DNA of 64,000 bases from Kitasatospora setae KM-6054 (GCF_000269985.1 NC_016109.1:7281001-7345000); one strand, 5' to 3'; numbered from the stretch's first letter, positions 9,793-18,907 are shown. Notes: a model not told the origin generated them from the letters alone. Program-made: numbers and translations.

Positions 9793-11238
9793 ATGGACGA
9801 GACGGCAGCACGGGCGGGCGCGGGAACGGGCTCGGCGGCGGGCGCGGGGACGGGTCCGGCGGCGGGCGCGGGGACGGGTCCGGCGGCGGGCGCAGCGGGC
9901 ACGGGCGCGGCGGACGCGGCCCCGGGGCAGCGGCCGCAGCGCTACTTCGCCGACCCCGTCCACGGCCCCGGCATCGACACCGCCGCCGTCGCCGCCCTCG
10001 CCGACGAGACCATCGACTTCCGCTTCAAGGCCCTCCCCGCCGACGCCCACGGCCGCACCGTCCGCGACTGGCTCGCCACCCGCCCCACCCTCGACGACCT
10101 CGGCACCCCCCTGCTCACCCTCGACGCCGCCGCCCTCCGCCACAACCTGCACACCATGGCCGCCTGGTGCCGCGCCGCCGGCGTCCGCCTCGCCCCGCAC
10201 GGCAAGACCACCATGGCCCCCGCCCTCTGGCAGGCCCAACTCGCCGCCGGCGCCCACGCCATCACCCTCGCCAACCTCCCCCAACTGCGCGTCGCCCGCG
10301 CCCACGGCGTCCAGCGCCTGCTGCTCGCCAACACCCTGCTCGACCCCGCCGGACTCGCCTGGATCGCCGGCGAACTCGACCGCGACCCCGACTTCGCCTT
10401 CGCCTCCTGGGTCGACTCCACCGACAGCGTCCGCCGGATGGACGCCGCCCTGCGCGCCGCCGGCGCCACCCGCCCCGTCGAGGTCATCGTCGAACTCGGC
10501 GGCCCCGGCGGCCGCACCGGCGCCCGCGGCGTCCCCGCCGCCCTCGAAGTCGCCGCCGCCGTCCTCGCCGCCCCCACCCTCCGACTGGCCGGCGTCGGCG
10601 GCTACGAGGGCGCCCTCGCCCACGACGCCTCCGACACCGCCCTCGCCACCATCCGCGGCTACCTCGCCGACCTCGCCGACCTGCACCGCCGCCTCGCCGC
10701 CGACTACCCCACCCCCACCCCGATCGTCACCGCCGGCGGCAGCGCCTACTTCGACACCGTCGCCCAGGAGTTGACCCCCCTCACCCGGCAGGTCCCCGGC
10801 ACCGCCGTCATCGTCCGGGCCGGCGCCTACCTCGCCCACGACGACGGCTTCTACCGCGGCATCTCCCCGCTCGCCCGCGACACCACCGCCACCCCGCTGC
10901 GCTCCGCCATGCACGGCTGGGCCCGCGTCGTCTCCCACCCCGAACCCCAACTCGCCCTGCTCGACGCCGGAAAGCGCGACCTCCCGTTCGACGAAGGACT
11001 CCCCGAACCCCAACTCGTCCGCGGCCAAGGCCCGCTGACCGGCGCCACCGTCACCGCCCTCAACGACCAGCACACCTTCCTGCGCGACGCCGGACCCGCC
11101 GCCCCGATCGGCGCCGTGCTGCGCCTCGGCCTCTCCCACCCCTGCACCGCCTTCGACAAGTGGAGCCTCATCCCCGTCCTCGACCACGCCGACACCGACC
11201 ACCCCCGCGTCGTCGACCTGATCCGGACGTACTTCTGA
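9793..11238 (+). CDS. Fold-type III PLP deaminase (D-threonine aldolase / D-serine dehydratase-like; probable D-glucosaminate ammonia-lyase)
   Basis: A 481-aa PLP enzyme of the alanine-racemase fold. The cofactor-binding lysine lies in RLAPHGKTTMAPALW. Further on are HAITLANLPQL and the C-terminal metal/substrate block LGLSHPCTAFDKWSLIPV, whose HPCTAFDKW arrangement is typical of the D-serine dehydratase/D-threonine aldolase group. ATG 9793 follows GGAGGC by 7 nt. The first 40 residues are a low-complexity repeat (AGAGTGPAAG). The stop overlaps the deacylase start by one base (TGATG). By context (deacylase, KDG kinase, KDPG aldolase) it may convert D-glucosaminate to KDG plus ammonia. Homologues are often labelled only 'amino acid deaminase'. 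Confidence 0.8.
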   Translation: MDETAARAGAGTGSAAGAGTGPAAGAGTGPAAGAAGTGAADAAPGQRPQRYFADPVHGPGIDTAAVAALADETIDFRFKALPADAHGRTVRDWLATRPTLDDLGTPLLTLDAAALRHNLHTMAAWCRAAGVRLAPHGKTTMAPALWQAQLAAGAHAITLANLPQLRVARAHGVQRLLLANTLLDPAGLAWIAGELDRDPDFAFASWVDSTDSVRRMDAALRAAGATRPVEVIVELGGPGGRTGARGVPAALEVAAAVLAAPTLRLAGVGGYEGALAHDASDTALATIRGYLADLADLHRRLAADYPTPTPIVTAGGSAYFDTVAQELTPLTRQVPGTAVIVRAGAYLAHDDGFYRGISPLARDTTATPLRSAMHGWARVVSHPEPQLALLDAGKRDLPFDEGLPEPQLVRGQGPLTGATVTALNDQHTFLRDAGPAAPIGAVLRLGLSHPCTAFDKWSLIPVLDHADTDHPRVVDLIRTYF

Positions 11239-12863
11239 TGGCCGACCTGCTCCTGCGCGGCGCCACCGTCATCGACGGCACCGGCACCGACCGCCGCCAC
11301 GCCGACGTCACCGTCACCGACGGCCGGATCGACGAGATCGGACACCACCTGACGGGCCGTCAGGTCATCGACGTCGAAGGGCTCGTCCTCGCCCCCGGCT
11401 TCATCGACATGCACGCCCACTCCGACCTGCGGATCCTCCTCGAACCCGACCACCCCTCCCGGATCACCCAGGGCGTCACCCTCGAAGTCCTCGGCCAGGA
11501 CGGCCTCTCCTACGCCCCCGCCGACGACACCACCCTCGCCGCCCTGCGCCGCCAACTCGCCGGCTGGAACGGCGACCCCGCCGACCACGCGTTCGACTGG
11601 AACTGGCGCACCGTCGCCCAGTACCTCGACCGCCTCGACACCGGCGCCGGCGCGGGCGTCGCCGTCAACACCTGCTACCTCGCCCCGCACGGCACCCTGC
11701 GGATGCTCGCCATGGGCTGGGACAACCGCCCGCCCACCGACGCCGAACTCGACCGGATGAAAAGCCTGTTGGACGAGGCGCTGACCGACGGCGCGGTCGG
11801 CATGTCCACCGGCCTCACCTACACCCCCGGCATGTACGCCGACACCGCCGAACTCGTCGAACTGTGCACCCTCGTCGCCGCCCGCGGCGGCTTCCACGCG
11901 CCCCACCAACGCTCCTACGGCGCGGGCGCGTTGGAAGGCTACGCGGAGATGGTCGAGATCTCCCGGCGCTCCCGCTGCCCGCTCCACCTCACCCACGCCA
12001 CCATGAACTTCGGCGTCAACGAGGGCCGCGCCGGACAGTTCCTCGCCCTGGTCGACGACGCCCTCGCCGACGGCATCGACATCACCCTCGACAGCTACCC
12101 CTACCTGCCCGGATCCACCACCCTGGCCGCCCTGCTGCCCAGTTGGTCCACCGAGGGCGGCCCCGAGGCCACCCTGGCCCGGCTCGCCGACCCCGCCGCC
12201 CGCGAACGCATCCGCGCCGACGTCGAGGAACGCGGCAGCGACGGCTGCCACGGCGTCGTCACCGACTGGGACACCATCCAGATCTCCGGCGTCCGCAACA
12301 GCTCACTCGCCGCCGTGGTCGGCCGGAAGGTCTCCGAACTCGCGGCCGAACAAGGCCGCACCGGCACCGAGGTCTTCTTCGGCCTGCTGCGCGCCGACCA
12401 GTTGGGCACCACCATCCTCCAGCACGTCGGCCACGAGGAGAACGTCCGCGCCATCATGCGGCACCCCGTGCACACCGTCGGCAGCGACGGACTACTGGTC
12501 GGCGCCCGCCCGCACCCCCGCGCCTGGGGCACCTTCCCCCGCTACCTCGCCCGCTACAGCCGCGAGTTGGGCGTCCTCACCCTCGAACAGGCCATCGCCC
12601 GGATGACCGGCCGGCCCGCCCGCCGCCTCGGCCTCGACCGGCGCGGCCTGATCCGCCCCGGCTACCACGCCGACCTGGTCCTCCTCGACCCGGACACCGT
12701 CCGCGACACCGCCACCTTCGACCAGCCCCGGCAGGCCGCCGACGGCATCCGGCACGTCCTGGTCAACGGCGTCGCCGCCCTCACCGACGGCAAACCCACC
12801 GGCGACCTGGCCGGCCGCGCCCTGCGCCGCGGCGCCGACCGGAAGGTCCGGGCCCTCGGCTGA
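11238..12863 (+). CDS. N-acyl-D-amino-acid deacylase (amidohydrolase)
   Basis: A 541-aa amidohydrolase of the D-aminoacylase group. It has the metal-binding start LAPGFIDMHAHSDLRIL (HxH), then VTLEVLGQDG, the family-typical MSTGLTYTPGMYADTAEL, LHLTHATMNFG, and the late Asp motif VGSDGLLVGARPHPRAWGTFPRYL. Members remove the acyl group from N-acyl-D-amino acids, and relatives also deacetylate N-acetyl-D-glucosaminate. Start ATG overlaps the upstream deaminase stop. A perfect copy of the recurrent palindrome lies within it (11349-11363). Confidence 0.88.
   Translation: MADLLLRGATVIDGTGTDRRHADVTVTDGRIDEIGHHLTGRQVIDVEGLVLAPGFIDMHAHSDLRILLEPDHPSRITQGVTLEVLGQDGLSYAPADDTTLAALRRQLAGWNGDPADHAFDWNWRTVAQYLDRLDTGAGAGVAVNTCYLAPHGTLRMLAMGWDNRPPTDAELDRMKSLLDEALTDGAVGMSTGLTYTPGMYADTAELVELCTLVAARGGFHAPHQRSYGAGALEGYAEMVEISRRSRCPLHLTHATMNFGVNEGRAGQFLALVDDALADGIDITLDSYPYLPGSTTLAALLPSWSTEGGPEATLARLADPAARERIRADVEERGSDGCHGVVTDWDTIQISGVRNSSLAAVVGRKVSELAAEQGRTGTEVFFGLLRADQLGTTILQHVGHEENVRAIMRHPVHTVGSDGLLVGARPHPRAWGTFPRYLARYSRELGVLTLEQAIARMTGRPARRLGLDRRGLIRPGYHADLVLLDPDTVRDTATFDQPRQAADGIRHVLVNGVAALTDGKPTGDLAGRALRRGADRKVRALG
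11349..11363. repeat. Perfect copy of recurrent 15-bp palindrome
   Basis: CTGACGGGCCGTCAG again, identical to the copy in cobIJ, here within the deacylase gene and also encoding LTGRQ although the two proteins are unrelated. Confidence 0.8.
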
Positions 12864-12938
12864 ACGGCCGACGGCCTGGGGCCCTGGACATCCGCCCCGA
12901 CACCACGAACACCCGCATTTCGAACAGGAGTTGTCAGG

Positions 12939-13568
12939 ATGGGAACGGAAACGACGGACCTGCGCGCGGCACTGACCCGGCAGCCGGTGATCGCCGTGGT
13001 ACGGGCCCCCGTGATCCCCGACGCGGTCGCGCTCTGCGAAGCACTCGCCGAAGGCGGCATCGCCTGGACCGAACTCACCTTCACCACACCGGACGTCACC
13101 CGCCACCTCGCCCGCGCCGCCGAAGCCGGCTGCCGGATCGGCGTCGGCACCGTGCTCACCCCCGACCAGGCCCGGGCCGGCATCGCCGCCGGAGCCCGCT
13201 TCCTGGTCACCCCCGGCCTGCGCCCCGCCGTCGCCGACATTGCCCGCGAAGCCGGAATCCCGGTCGTCATGGGCGCGTTGACCCCCAGCGAGGTCGCCGA
13301 CGCCGTCGACCTCGGCGCCGCCGCCGTCAAGATCTTCCCCGCGAAGGCCTTCGGCCCCGGCTACTTCAAGGACCTCCGCGGCCCCTACCCGGACGTCCCG
13401 CTGGTCGCCTCCGGCGGCGTCAACGCCGGCAACGCCAGGGCCTTCCTCGACCACGGCGCCCTCGCCGTCTGCGCCGGCACCGACGTCGTCCCCCCGCAGG
13501 CCGTCGCGGACGGCGACTGGGCCGACATCACCCGCCGCGCCAAGGAGTTCGTCGCCTCGCTCGGCTGA
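12939..13568 (+). CDS. eda: 2-keto-3-deoxy-6-phosphogluconate (KDPG) aldolase
   Basis: A 209-aa class I aldolase. The catalytic Glu lies in WTELTFTTPD, and the Schiff-base Lys in AAVKIFPAKAFGPGYFKDLRGPYPDVPL, with the GTVLTPDQA and SGGVNAGNA phosphate-binding blocks. It splits KDPG to pyruvate and glyceraldehyde-3-phosphate. It lies 75 nt after the deacylase on the same strand and ends at a strong hairpin. Length is normal for the family. Confidence 0.93.
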   Translation: MGTETTDLRAALTRQPVIAVVRAPVIPDAVALCEALAEGGIAWTELTFTTPDVTRHLARAAEAGCRIGVGTVLTPDQARAGIAAGARFLVTPGLRPAVADIAREAGIPVVMGALTPSEVADAVDLGAAAVKIFPAKAFGPGYFKDLRGPYPDVPLVASGGVNAGNARAFLDHGALAVCAGTDVVPPQAVADGDWADITRRAKEFVASLG

Positions 13569-13578
13569 GCCCGCACGG

Positions 13579-13632
13579 GCGCGCCGCGCGGCCAGGCCGG
13601 GCCCGCCCTCCCGGCCGCACCGCGCGGCGCGC
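13579..13632. terminator. Bidirectional hairpin terminator
   Basis: A 13-bp perfect outer stem (13579-13591 with 13620-13632) encloses a 7-bp perfect inner stem GGCCGGG/CCCGGCC (13595-13601 with 13610-13616). It lies between the convergent aldolase and hypothetical genes. There is no U-tract, as is usual in streptomycetes. Confidence 0.7.
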
Positions 13633-14268
13633 TCAGAGCGCGTCCAGGCACTCCACCGGGTCCAAACCGGCCCATTCCTCCGGGTCATCTCCGCCCACCG
13701 GCAGGCCCGTCGTGTCGAACACCGCGTCGGCCGTCCGCACCGCCGCGCGGTACGCCTCGGAGTCCCGCACCGGGTGCAGGGCGCGCGCTCCGGACGGGGC
13801 CACGGTGAGTACGCCGAGGGTGTAGCGGTCGTCCGGGCCCGGCCAGATGTGGTCGCGGACCACCGCGAATCCGCCCTGCGCACCGACGTGTTCGGCCGCA
13901 CCACCGATCACCGAAAGGAACCACAGCGGGTCGCGGAACGACTCACGGTGCACGGTCAGGTTCACCACCGTCAAGGTCCGCGCGGCCTCGTCGTACTCCA
14001 CCGCGGCGAGCCCCGGTTCCTCCGCCGTCCGCAGGAACGCGCGCAGTTGGGCCCGGTGGTCGTCGCCGTCCGTCAACCACCGCTCCACGGAGGCGCTGTC
14101 AGGCCCCGGGTGCATCGACCACGGCAGCCCGCCGGCCTCACCGGACCGGTCGTACCGGCCGGTCAGCTCACCCCACCCCGTCCACGGCCGGGACGGCGCG
14201 GCCAAGTAGCTTCGCAGCGCGGCCGGTTCGAGGTGCAGCCGGGCCATCGCGGAGTACGGTTCGGACAT
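13633..14268 (-). CDS. Hypothetical protein, 211 aa
   Basis: A soluble acidic 211-aa protein that I cannot place in a family. It begins MSEPYSAMARLHLEPAALRSYL. It contains an alternating beta-rich core (LAAVEYDEAARTLTVVNLTVH, LWFLSVIGGAAEHVGAQGGFAVVRDHIW). There is no signal peptide and no membrane segment. The gene converges with the aldolase and is monocistronic. The pattern of short strands and helices recalls small Streptomyces proteins sometimes linked to immunity or stress, but nothing here proves that. Confidence 0.75.
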   Translation of the reverse strand: MSEPYSAMARLHLEPAALRSYLAAPSRPWTGWGELTGRYDRSGEAGGLPWSMHPGPDSASVERWLTDGDDHRAQLRAFLRTAEEPGLAAVEYDEAARTLTVVNLTVHRESFRDPLWFLSVIGGAAEHVGAQGGFAVVRDHIWPGPDDRYTLGVLTVAPSGARALHPVRDSEAYRAAVRTADAVFDTTGLPVGGDDPEEWAGLDPVECLDAL

Positions 14269-14445
14269 CGGGGAAACCTCTCACCGGCGGCGCTGGACTG
14301 GGCGGCAAAGGGTGGGGCAGAGCGCCAACCTGCCCATCCTGTCAGCCCGTTGCGACAACAGCCGGACGCCCGGACGGCCGGCTCCCGAGCGTGCGACAGG
14401 GTGGCCGCGGCCGGGGCCGTGACCACCCTGCGGGGACTACCCGGT

Positions 14446-15768
14446 TCAGGCGCGGGGCCGCTGGCCCAGGCGCCGGCCAAGGGCCAGGCTCAGGCCGCCG
14501 AGCGCCAGCAGCGCACCGCCGGCCGCCGTCGTGCCGAGCACGGTGGCGCCAGTGTCGGCGAGCTCGTCCGAGGGCCGCGGTACCTCCGAGGGGGCGCTCG
14601 CCCCCCGCACGGTGTGCTCGGTCGCGCAGCTCTTCCCGTCGTCGCAGGTGCCGCGCGCGTCGTCCGGCGCGCTGACGGCACCGGACAGCCGGCGGTCGCC
14701 GCCGTTCTTGACGGTCACCGAGTACGTGATCGTCGTGCTGCCGCCGACCGGTAGGTCACCGTTCCAGGTCAGCTTCCCGTTCCTGACCGCGACGGTGCCG
14801 GACCCGGCCGCGACATCCGCCCCCAGGACCGCGTCGTCCAGCACCCCGGACAGGTCGTCGACGACCCGGGCGCCGGTGACCGCGCCGTCCCCGTGCTGGC
14901 GGACGGTCACGGTGTAGGTGACCCGGTCGCCCACCCGTACGGTGGAGCCGGACGCCGGGGCGGCGCTCTTCGCGAAGGTGTAGCCGCCGGGCGTCGGCAC
15001 ATCGTAGGTGTACTGGCCCGGGCTACCGGTGCCGCCGGCCGTGGTGACGGTGACCTCGGCCTTCCCGGTGGCCTTCCCGGCGGGGACGGTGGCGGTGATC
15101 CGGGTGTCGCTGTCGACGGTGAACGCGGTCGCGGCGACCCCGCCGAAGTCCACCGCGGTGGCCCCCGTCAGGTGGCGGCCGGTGATGGTCACCCTGCCGC
15201 CACCGGCCGACGGCCCGTGGTCGGGCGCCAGACCGGTCGGTGCGGGAGGCGGGGTCAGAACTGTGGTCTTCAGGATGTCGTCGGGCCCCACCCGGTGGCC
15301 GACGGGGTGGAAGCTCGTGGTGTTGATGGTGACGGTGCCACCCGTGGTCGGCAGGACGGTGAGAGTGAGCACGGTGTCATGAGCCGACTTCTCCTTGTCC
15401 TGGCAGGAGCCGGACGTGCCCGCCGAGAAGTCGCACGTCCAGAACGGGGACGAGGACTGCGCGGACGTCACGGTGGCCGCGGCACCGGACAGCGTGATCT
15501 CCACCCGGCCGACGTGGGAGAGCTGGGAAGGCTCGTTGTTGGGGATGTGGACGAGGACGGTGTAGGGGGCGTCCGCCGGCACAGGAGCTGCCGGGCCGGT
15601 CATGCCCGCACCGAGGGCATGTGCGGGGGTGGCCAGGGCCAGCAGGCCGAAAGAGGCGGCCGATACGGTGAACAAGGCCGCAGCGCGACGACGGACCGGA
15701 GGCGCGACGGAAACGGAACTGGGCGTGGACGCCCTTCGCGGGGATCGGGCCGCGTCCCGGCGGACCAT
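14446..15768 (-). CDS. Secreted surface protein with IPT/TIG and DUF11-like domains and LADTG sorting motif
   Basis: A 440-aa exported protein. The Arg-rich N-terminus is followed by AALFTVSAASFGLLALATPAHA, a signal peptide with an AHA cleavage site. An N-terminal beta domain contains a Cys pair (FWTCDFSAGTSGSCQ). An IPT/TIG domain (APTGLAPDHGPSAGGGRVTI... DFGGVAATAF) follows, then a DUF11-type repeat (KSAAPASGSTVRVGDRVTYTVTV). The C-terminus is LADTGATVLG, a hydrophobic span and RRLGQRPRA, i.e. an LAxTG-type sortase signal for cell-wall anchoring. An alternative GTG at 15849 with GGAAG upstream would add 27 residues. The start is uncertain. Confidence 0.82.
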   Translation of the reverse strand: MVRRDAARSPRRASTPSSVSVAPPVRRRAAALFTVSAASFGLLALATPAHALGAGMTGPAAPVPADAPYTVLVHIPNNEPSQLSHVGRVEITLSGAAATVTSAQSSSPFWTCDFSAGTSGSCQDKEKSAHDTVLTLTVLPTTGGTVTINTTSFHPVGHRVGPDDILKTTVLTPPPAPTGLAPDHGPSAGGGRVTITGRHLTGATAVDFGGVAATAFTVDSDTRITATVPAGKATGKAEVTVTTAGGTGSPGQYTYDVPTPGGYTFAKSAAPASGSTVRVGDRVTYTVTVRQHGDGAVTGARVVDDLSGVLDDAVLGADVAAGSGTVAVRNGKLTWNGDLPVGGSTTITYSVTVKNGGDRRLSGAVSAPDDARGTCDDGKSCATEHTVRGASAPSEVPRPSDELADTGATVLGTTAAGGALLALGGLSLALGRRLGQRPRA

Positions 15769-15929
15769 CCCGATCGGGCGCGGAGCAGCGGAAGCAACAG
15801 GAGCAACATGCCTATGCTGAAGGCCAATTGATGAAGTAGGCCAGCCCACACCCGACTTCCGGCGGCCGCGTGGCGGTTCACGCCGGGAGCCGATCCGTGG
15901 AGTACGGCGCCAGCAGCGATCGTCGCACG

Positions 15930-15995
15930 ACGTTCACAAATAAACACGCATTTCTTCAAAACCCTTTGTAACAAGTCAACTTGACGAACAGCCAA
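15930..15995 (-). promoter_or_regulatory. AT-rich promoter region of the surface-protein gene
   Basis: This stretch is strikingly AT-rich for the window: on the minus strand it holds TTGACTTGTTACAAAGG, then TTTTGAAGAAATGCG and TTTATTTGTGAACG. TTGACT is a good -35 match. No clear -10 hexamer at 17-18 nt can be fixed. It lies upstream of the surface-protein gene. Confidence 0.45.
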
Positions 15996-16069
15996 AAGCC
16001 TTTGCCTGCAAGCTACTTGAACTTTCCGCAGGGCATCCCCGCCCGCACCCCTCCGTGTCCCCCAGTATC

Positions 16070-16088
16070 CGGCACCGCCCCGGTGCCG
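16070..16088 (-). terminator. Hairpin downstream of cobM
   Basis: CGGCACCG, a 3-nt loop, CGGTGCCG: a perfect 8-bp stem 80 nt beyond the cobM stop, placed to end the cobL-cobM transcript. Confidence 0.5.
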
Positions 16089-16170
16089 TGGGGCTCCCGG
16101 GGCGGACGGTCGGGGCGCCGGCCCGCGCCGCGTTGCGGTGGTGTGCGGGGAGACGCGGGCCGGACGGCCG

Positions 16171-16911
16171 TCAGCGGGCCCGGGCCGTCGAGTACAGGTG
16201 GCTGTCGCGGAACTCCGTCGCGGCCAGGGTCTGCCCGACGATGATCACGGCCGTCCGTAGCACGCCCGCCGCCTTCACCTGCACGGCGATGTCCCCGAGC
16301 GTGCCGCGCAGCACCAACTCGTCCGGGCGGCTGGCCATCGCGACCACCGCCGCCGGGCAGTCCGGGCCGTAGTGCGGCAGCAACTCCTCCACCACGCTGT
16401 CCACGTAGCGCGCCGCCAGGTGCAGCACCAGCAGCGCCCCGCTCTTGCCGAGCACGTCCAGCTCCTCGCCGGGCGGCATCGGCGTCGCCTGCCGGGCCAC
16501 CCGGGTCAGGATCACCGTCTGCCCGACCGTCGGCACCGTCAACTCCCGCTTCAGCGCCGCCGCGGCCGCCGCGAACGCGGGCACGCCCGGCACCACCTCG
16601 TACGGGATGTCCGCCGCGTCCAGCCGCCGCATCTGCTCGGCCATCGCCGAGAACACCGACGGATCGCCAGAGTGCAACCGCGCCACGTCCTGGCCCTCGC
16701 CGTGCGCGCGGACGATCTCCGCCAGGATCTGGTCCAGGTCCAGGTTCGCCGTGTCGACCAGCCGGGCGTCCGGCGGGCAGTCCGCCAGCAACTCCGGCGG
16801 CACCAGGCTCCCCGCGTACAGGCACACCCCGCAGCGGCCCAGGGTGCGCTGGCCGCGCACCGTGATCAGATCCGCCGCACCCGGACCGGCGCCGATGAAA
16901 TAGACCGTCAC
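16171..16911 (-). CDS. cobM: Precorrin-4 C11-methyltransferase CobM
   Basis: CobM methylates C11 of precorrin-4 to give precorrin-5. The 246-aa SAM-dependent tetrapyrrole methylase begins (M)TVYFIGAGPGAADLITVRG. It carries CLYAGSLVPPELL, RLHSGDPSVFSAMAEQMRRL and VVPGVPAFAAAAAALKRELT, all highly conserved in CobM/CbiF. The start is a GTG overlapping the cobL stop (GTGA), so it is the second gene of a cobL-cobM operon. Confidence 0.95.
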   Translation of the reverse strand: MTVYFIGAGPGAADLITVRGQRTLGRCGVCLYAGSLVPPELLADCPPDARLVDTANLDLDQILAEIVRAHGEGQDVARLHSGDPSVFSAMAEQMRRLDAADIPYEVVPGVPAFAAAAAALKRELTVPTVGQTVILTRVARQATPMPPGEELDVLGKSGALLVLHLAARYVDSVVEELLPHYGPDCPAAVVAMASRPDELVLRGTLGDIAVQVKAAGVLRTAVIIVGQTLAATEFRDSHLYSTARAR

Positions 16912-18269
16912 TTCGCTCCTCCTCCTGCCACTGCCCCGCCTGCTTCCGCGGGTGTTTCCGCGGGCGCTCTCAGGGGTCCTTCGGCGAGTCCTTCCGCAGG
17001 TGCTTCCGCCGCCGCGCCCTTGACCACGCTCCACTGGGTCACCGGCATCGCCTGCCGCCACCCCGTGAACCCGCCCACCGGCACCGCGCGCGCGACCGAC
17101 AGCTTCACCAACTCGCCGCCGTGGCGCCGGTACCACTGCGTCAACAGCGCCTCCGACTCCAGCGTCACCGTGTTCGCCACCAGCCGCCCACCCGGCCCGA
17201 GCGCCGCCCAGCACGCCTCCAGCACCCCGGGCACCGTCAACCCGCCACCGACGAACACCGCGTCCGGACACCCCAGTTCGGGCCCCGACGCGACCAGCTC
17301 CGCCAGCGCGGCCGGCGCCGCGCCCCGCACCACCCGCAACCGGGGGACCCCCAGCGCGGCCGCGTTCCGGACGATCCGCTCCACCCGCACCGGATCGCGC
17401 TCCACGCTCACCGCCCGGCAACTGCGGTGCGCCCGAAGCCACTCGATGCCGATCGAACCCGAACCGCCGCCCACGTCCCACAGCAGCTCGCCCGGCGCCG
17501 GACCGAGCGCCGCCAGCGTCGCCGCCCGGACATGACGCTTCGTCAACTGGCCGTCCGACTCGAAGAGTTCGTCCCGCAGTCCCGGAACCAGCTGCGGCCG
17601 GGGGGAGTTCGGCGCGACAGCCTCGGAGTCGAGGACGCAGTCGACCGCCACGACGTTCAACGGGTCGACCGGCGGCCCACCCGGAACCGGCCAGTCCGCC
17701 GCCACCCCCTCGCGCACCGCCTCCGCCGGACCGCCCAACTGCTCCAGCACCCGCAACCGGCTGGGCCCGTAGCCACGACCGGCCAGCAGCTCCGCGACCC
17801 GGGCCGGCGTCGACGCGTCCGCGCTCAGCACCAGCAGCCGTCGCCCCGGGTACAGTGCCGCGTGCAGCGACTCGACCGGCCGGCCCACCAGCGTCACCAC
17901 CTCGGTCTCCTCCACCGGCCAGCCCAGCCGGGCGCACGCCAGCGACACCGAGGACGGATGCGGCAGCACCCGCAGCGACTCCGCCGGCACCCCGCACTCC
18001 AGCAGCGTCCGGCCGATCCCGTGGAACATCGGATCGCCACTCGCCAACACCGCCAGCCGCCGCCCCGCGAACCGCTCCAGCAGCCCCGGCACCGACGGCC
18101 GCAGCGGCGACGGCCACGGCACCCGATCCGCCGTCACCCCCACCGGCAGCAAGCCCAACTGGCGCCCCCCGCCGAGCACCACCTCCGCCGCCTCCAGCGC
18201 CTCCCGCGCCGCACCCGAGAGCCCCGGCCAGCCGTCCGCCCCCACCCCCACGACGGTGATCGCAGACAC
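16908..18269 (-). CDS. cobL: Precorrin-6Y C5,15-methyltransferase (decarboxylating) CobL
   Basis: A 453-aa two-domain enzyme. The N-terminal CobL/CbiE methylase (ITVVGVGADGWPGLSGAARE, LASGDPMFHGIGRTL, PSSVSLACARLGWP) handles C5. The C-terminal CbiT-type Rossmann domain (LWDVGGGSGSIGIEWLRAH, AVSVERDPVRVERI, PDAVFVGGGL) handles C15 methylation and decarboxylation. GTG 18269 is chosen because GAGGAG precedes it by exactly 6 nt. A TTG two codons earlier is possible. A weak copy of the recurrent palindrome (17532-17546) lies inside. It is separated from the other cob genes by 9 kb of unrelated genes. Confidence 0.94.
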   Translation of the reverse strand: MSAITVVGVGADGWPGLSGAAREALEAAEVVLGGGRQLGLLPVGVTADRVPWPSPLRPSVPGLLERFAGRRLAVLASGDPMFHGIGRTLLECGVPAESLRVLPHPSSVSLACARLGWPVEETEVVTLVGRPVESLHAALYPGRRLLVLSADASTPARVAELLAGRGYGPSRLRVLEQLGGPAEAVREGVAADWPVPGGPPVDPLNVVAVDCVLDSEAVAPNSPRPQLVPGLRDELFESDGQLTKRHVRAATLAALGPAPGELLWDVGGGSGSIGIEWLRAHRSCRAVSVERDPVRVERIVRNAAALGVPRLRVVRGAAPAALAELVASGPELGCPDAVFVGGGLTVPGVLEACWAALGPGGRLVANTVTLESEALLTQWYRRHGGELVKLSVARAVPVGGFTGWRQAMPVTQWSVVKGAAAEAPAEGLAEGPLRAPAETPAEAGGAVAGGGAK

Positions 18270-18460
18270 GCGCAACTCCTCACGGCTCGGGTACGGGGCA
18301 GCCGCAGCCTACCCGCAGCCGCCCGCCGTACCCCCCACGAGCTGCGGAGATCCACCGTGCGACATTGGCCACACCGGGGCCGGCGTGGGCAGCGCGGCCT
18401 GCGGTGGGCGGCGATGGCAGGGGATGCCGGGGGACGACAGGGGCGCCGTACGGTACGGGG

Positions 18461-18907
18461 TCAGCCGAGCTCGGCGGCGGAGCGCTGCAGGGCCCGGGCG
18501 GCGCGGACCATGAAGTCGCGGAACCGCTCCTGCTCGTCCTCGGTGAACTCATCGGCGAGGCACTGCTCGACCTCGCTCGCCCGCTCGTCCGCCAACTCCA
18601 TCGCCGCCCGCCCCCGGTCGGTCAACCGGGTCTCCAGGACGTTCCGGTGCCAGCGGTGCGGCGCCCGCTCCACCAGCCCGCGCTCGGTCAGGTGCCTGAG
18701 TAGCACCGCCATCGCCTGCGGAGTGACCTGGCACGCCCGAGCCAGCCCTGCCCCACTGATCCCCGGGCTGTCGGCGAGCACGTACAAGGCCGCGTACTGC
18801 GGGACGGTCAACCCCGCGGGCTCGACCGCGAGACGCTTCGCGGTCAGCAACTCCTGGCCGGCGCGGTGCAGGTCGACGCCGAGACGCTCGTTGGCAGGCA
18901 TTCCCAT
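18461..18907 (-). CDS. MarR-family transcriptional regulator
   Basis: A 148-aa winged-helix regulator: LTVPQYAALYVLADSPGISGAGLARACQVTPQAMAVLLRHLTERGLVERAPH covers the DNA-binding domain with its recognition helix and wing (RHWH...TRLTDRGRAAM). Long dimerisation helices flank it. It diverges from an alpha/beta-hydrolase gene, with repeated TTGAC/GTCAA boxes between them. It probably represses that gene and itself. Confidence 0.92.
   Translation of the reverse strand: MGMPANERLGVDLHRAGQELLTAKRLAVEPAGLTVPQYAALYVLADSPGISGAGLARACQVTPQAMAVLLRHLTERGLVERAPHRWHRNVLETRLTDRGRAAMELADERASEVEQCLADEFTEDEQERFRDFMVRAARALQRSAAELG

Noticed and set aside
16141..16174. Another copy of the recurrent palindrome at GGACGGCCGTCAG after cobM
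   Set aside because: The arms are shifted by one base (no central N), so it does not fit CTGACGGNCCGTCAG.
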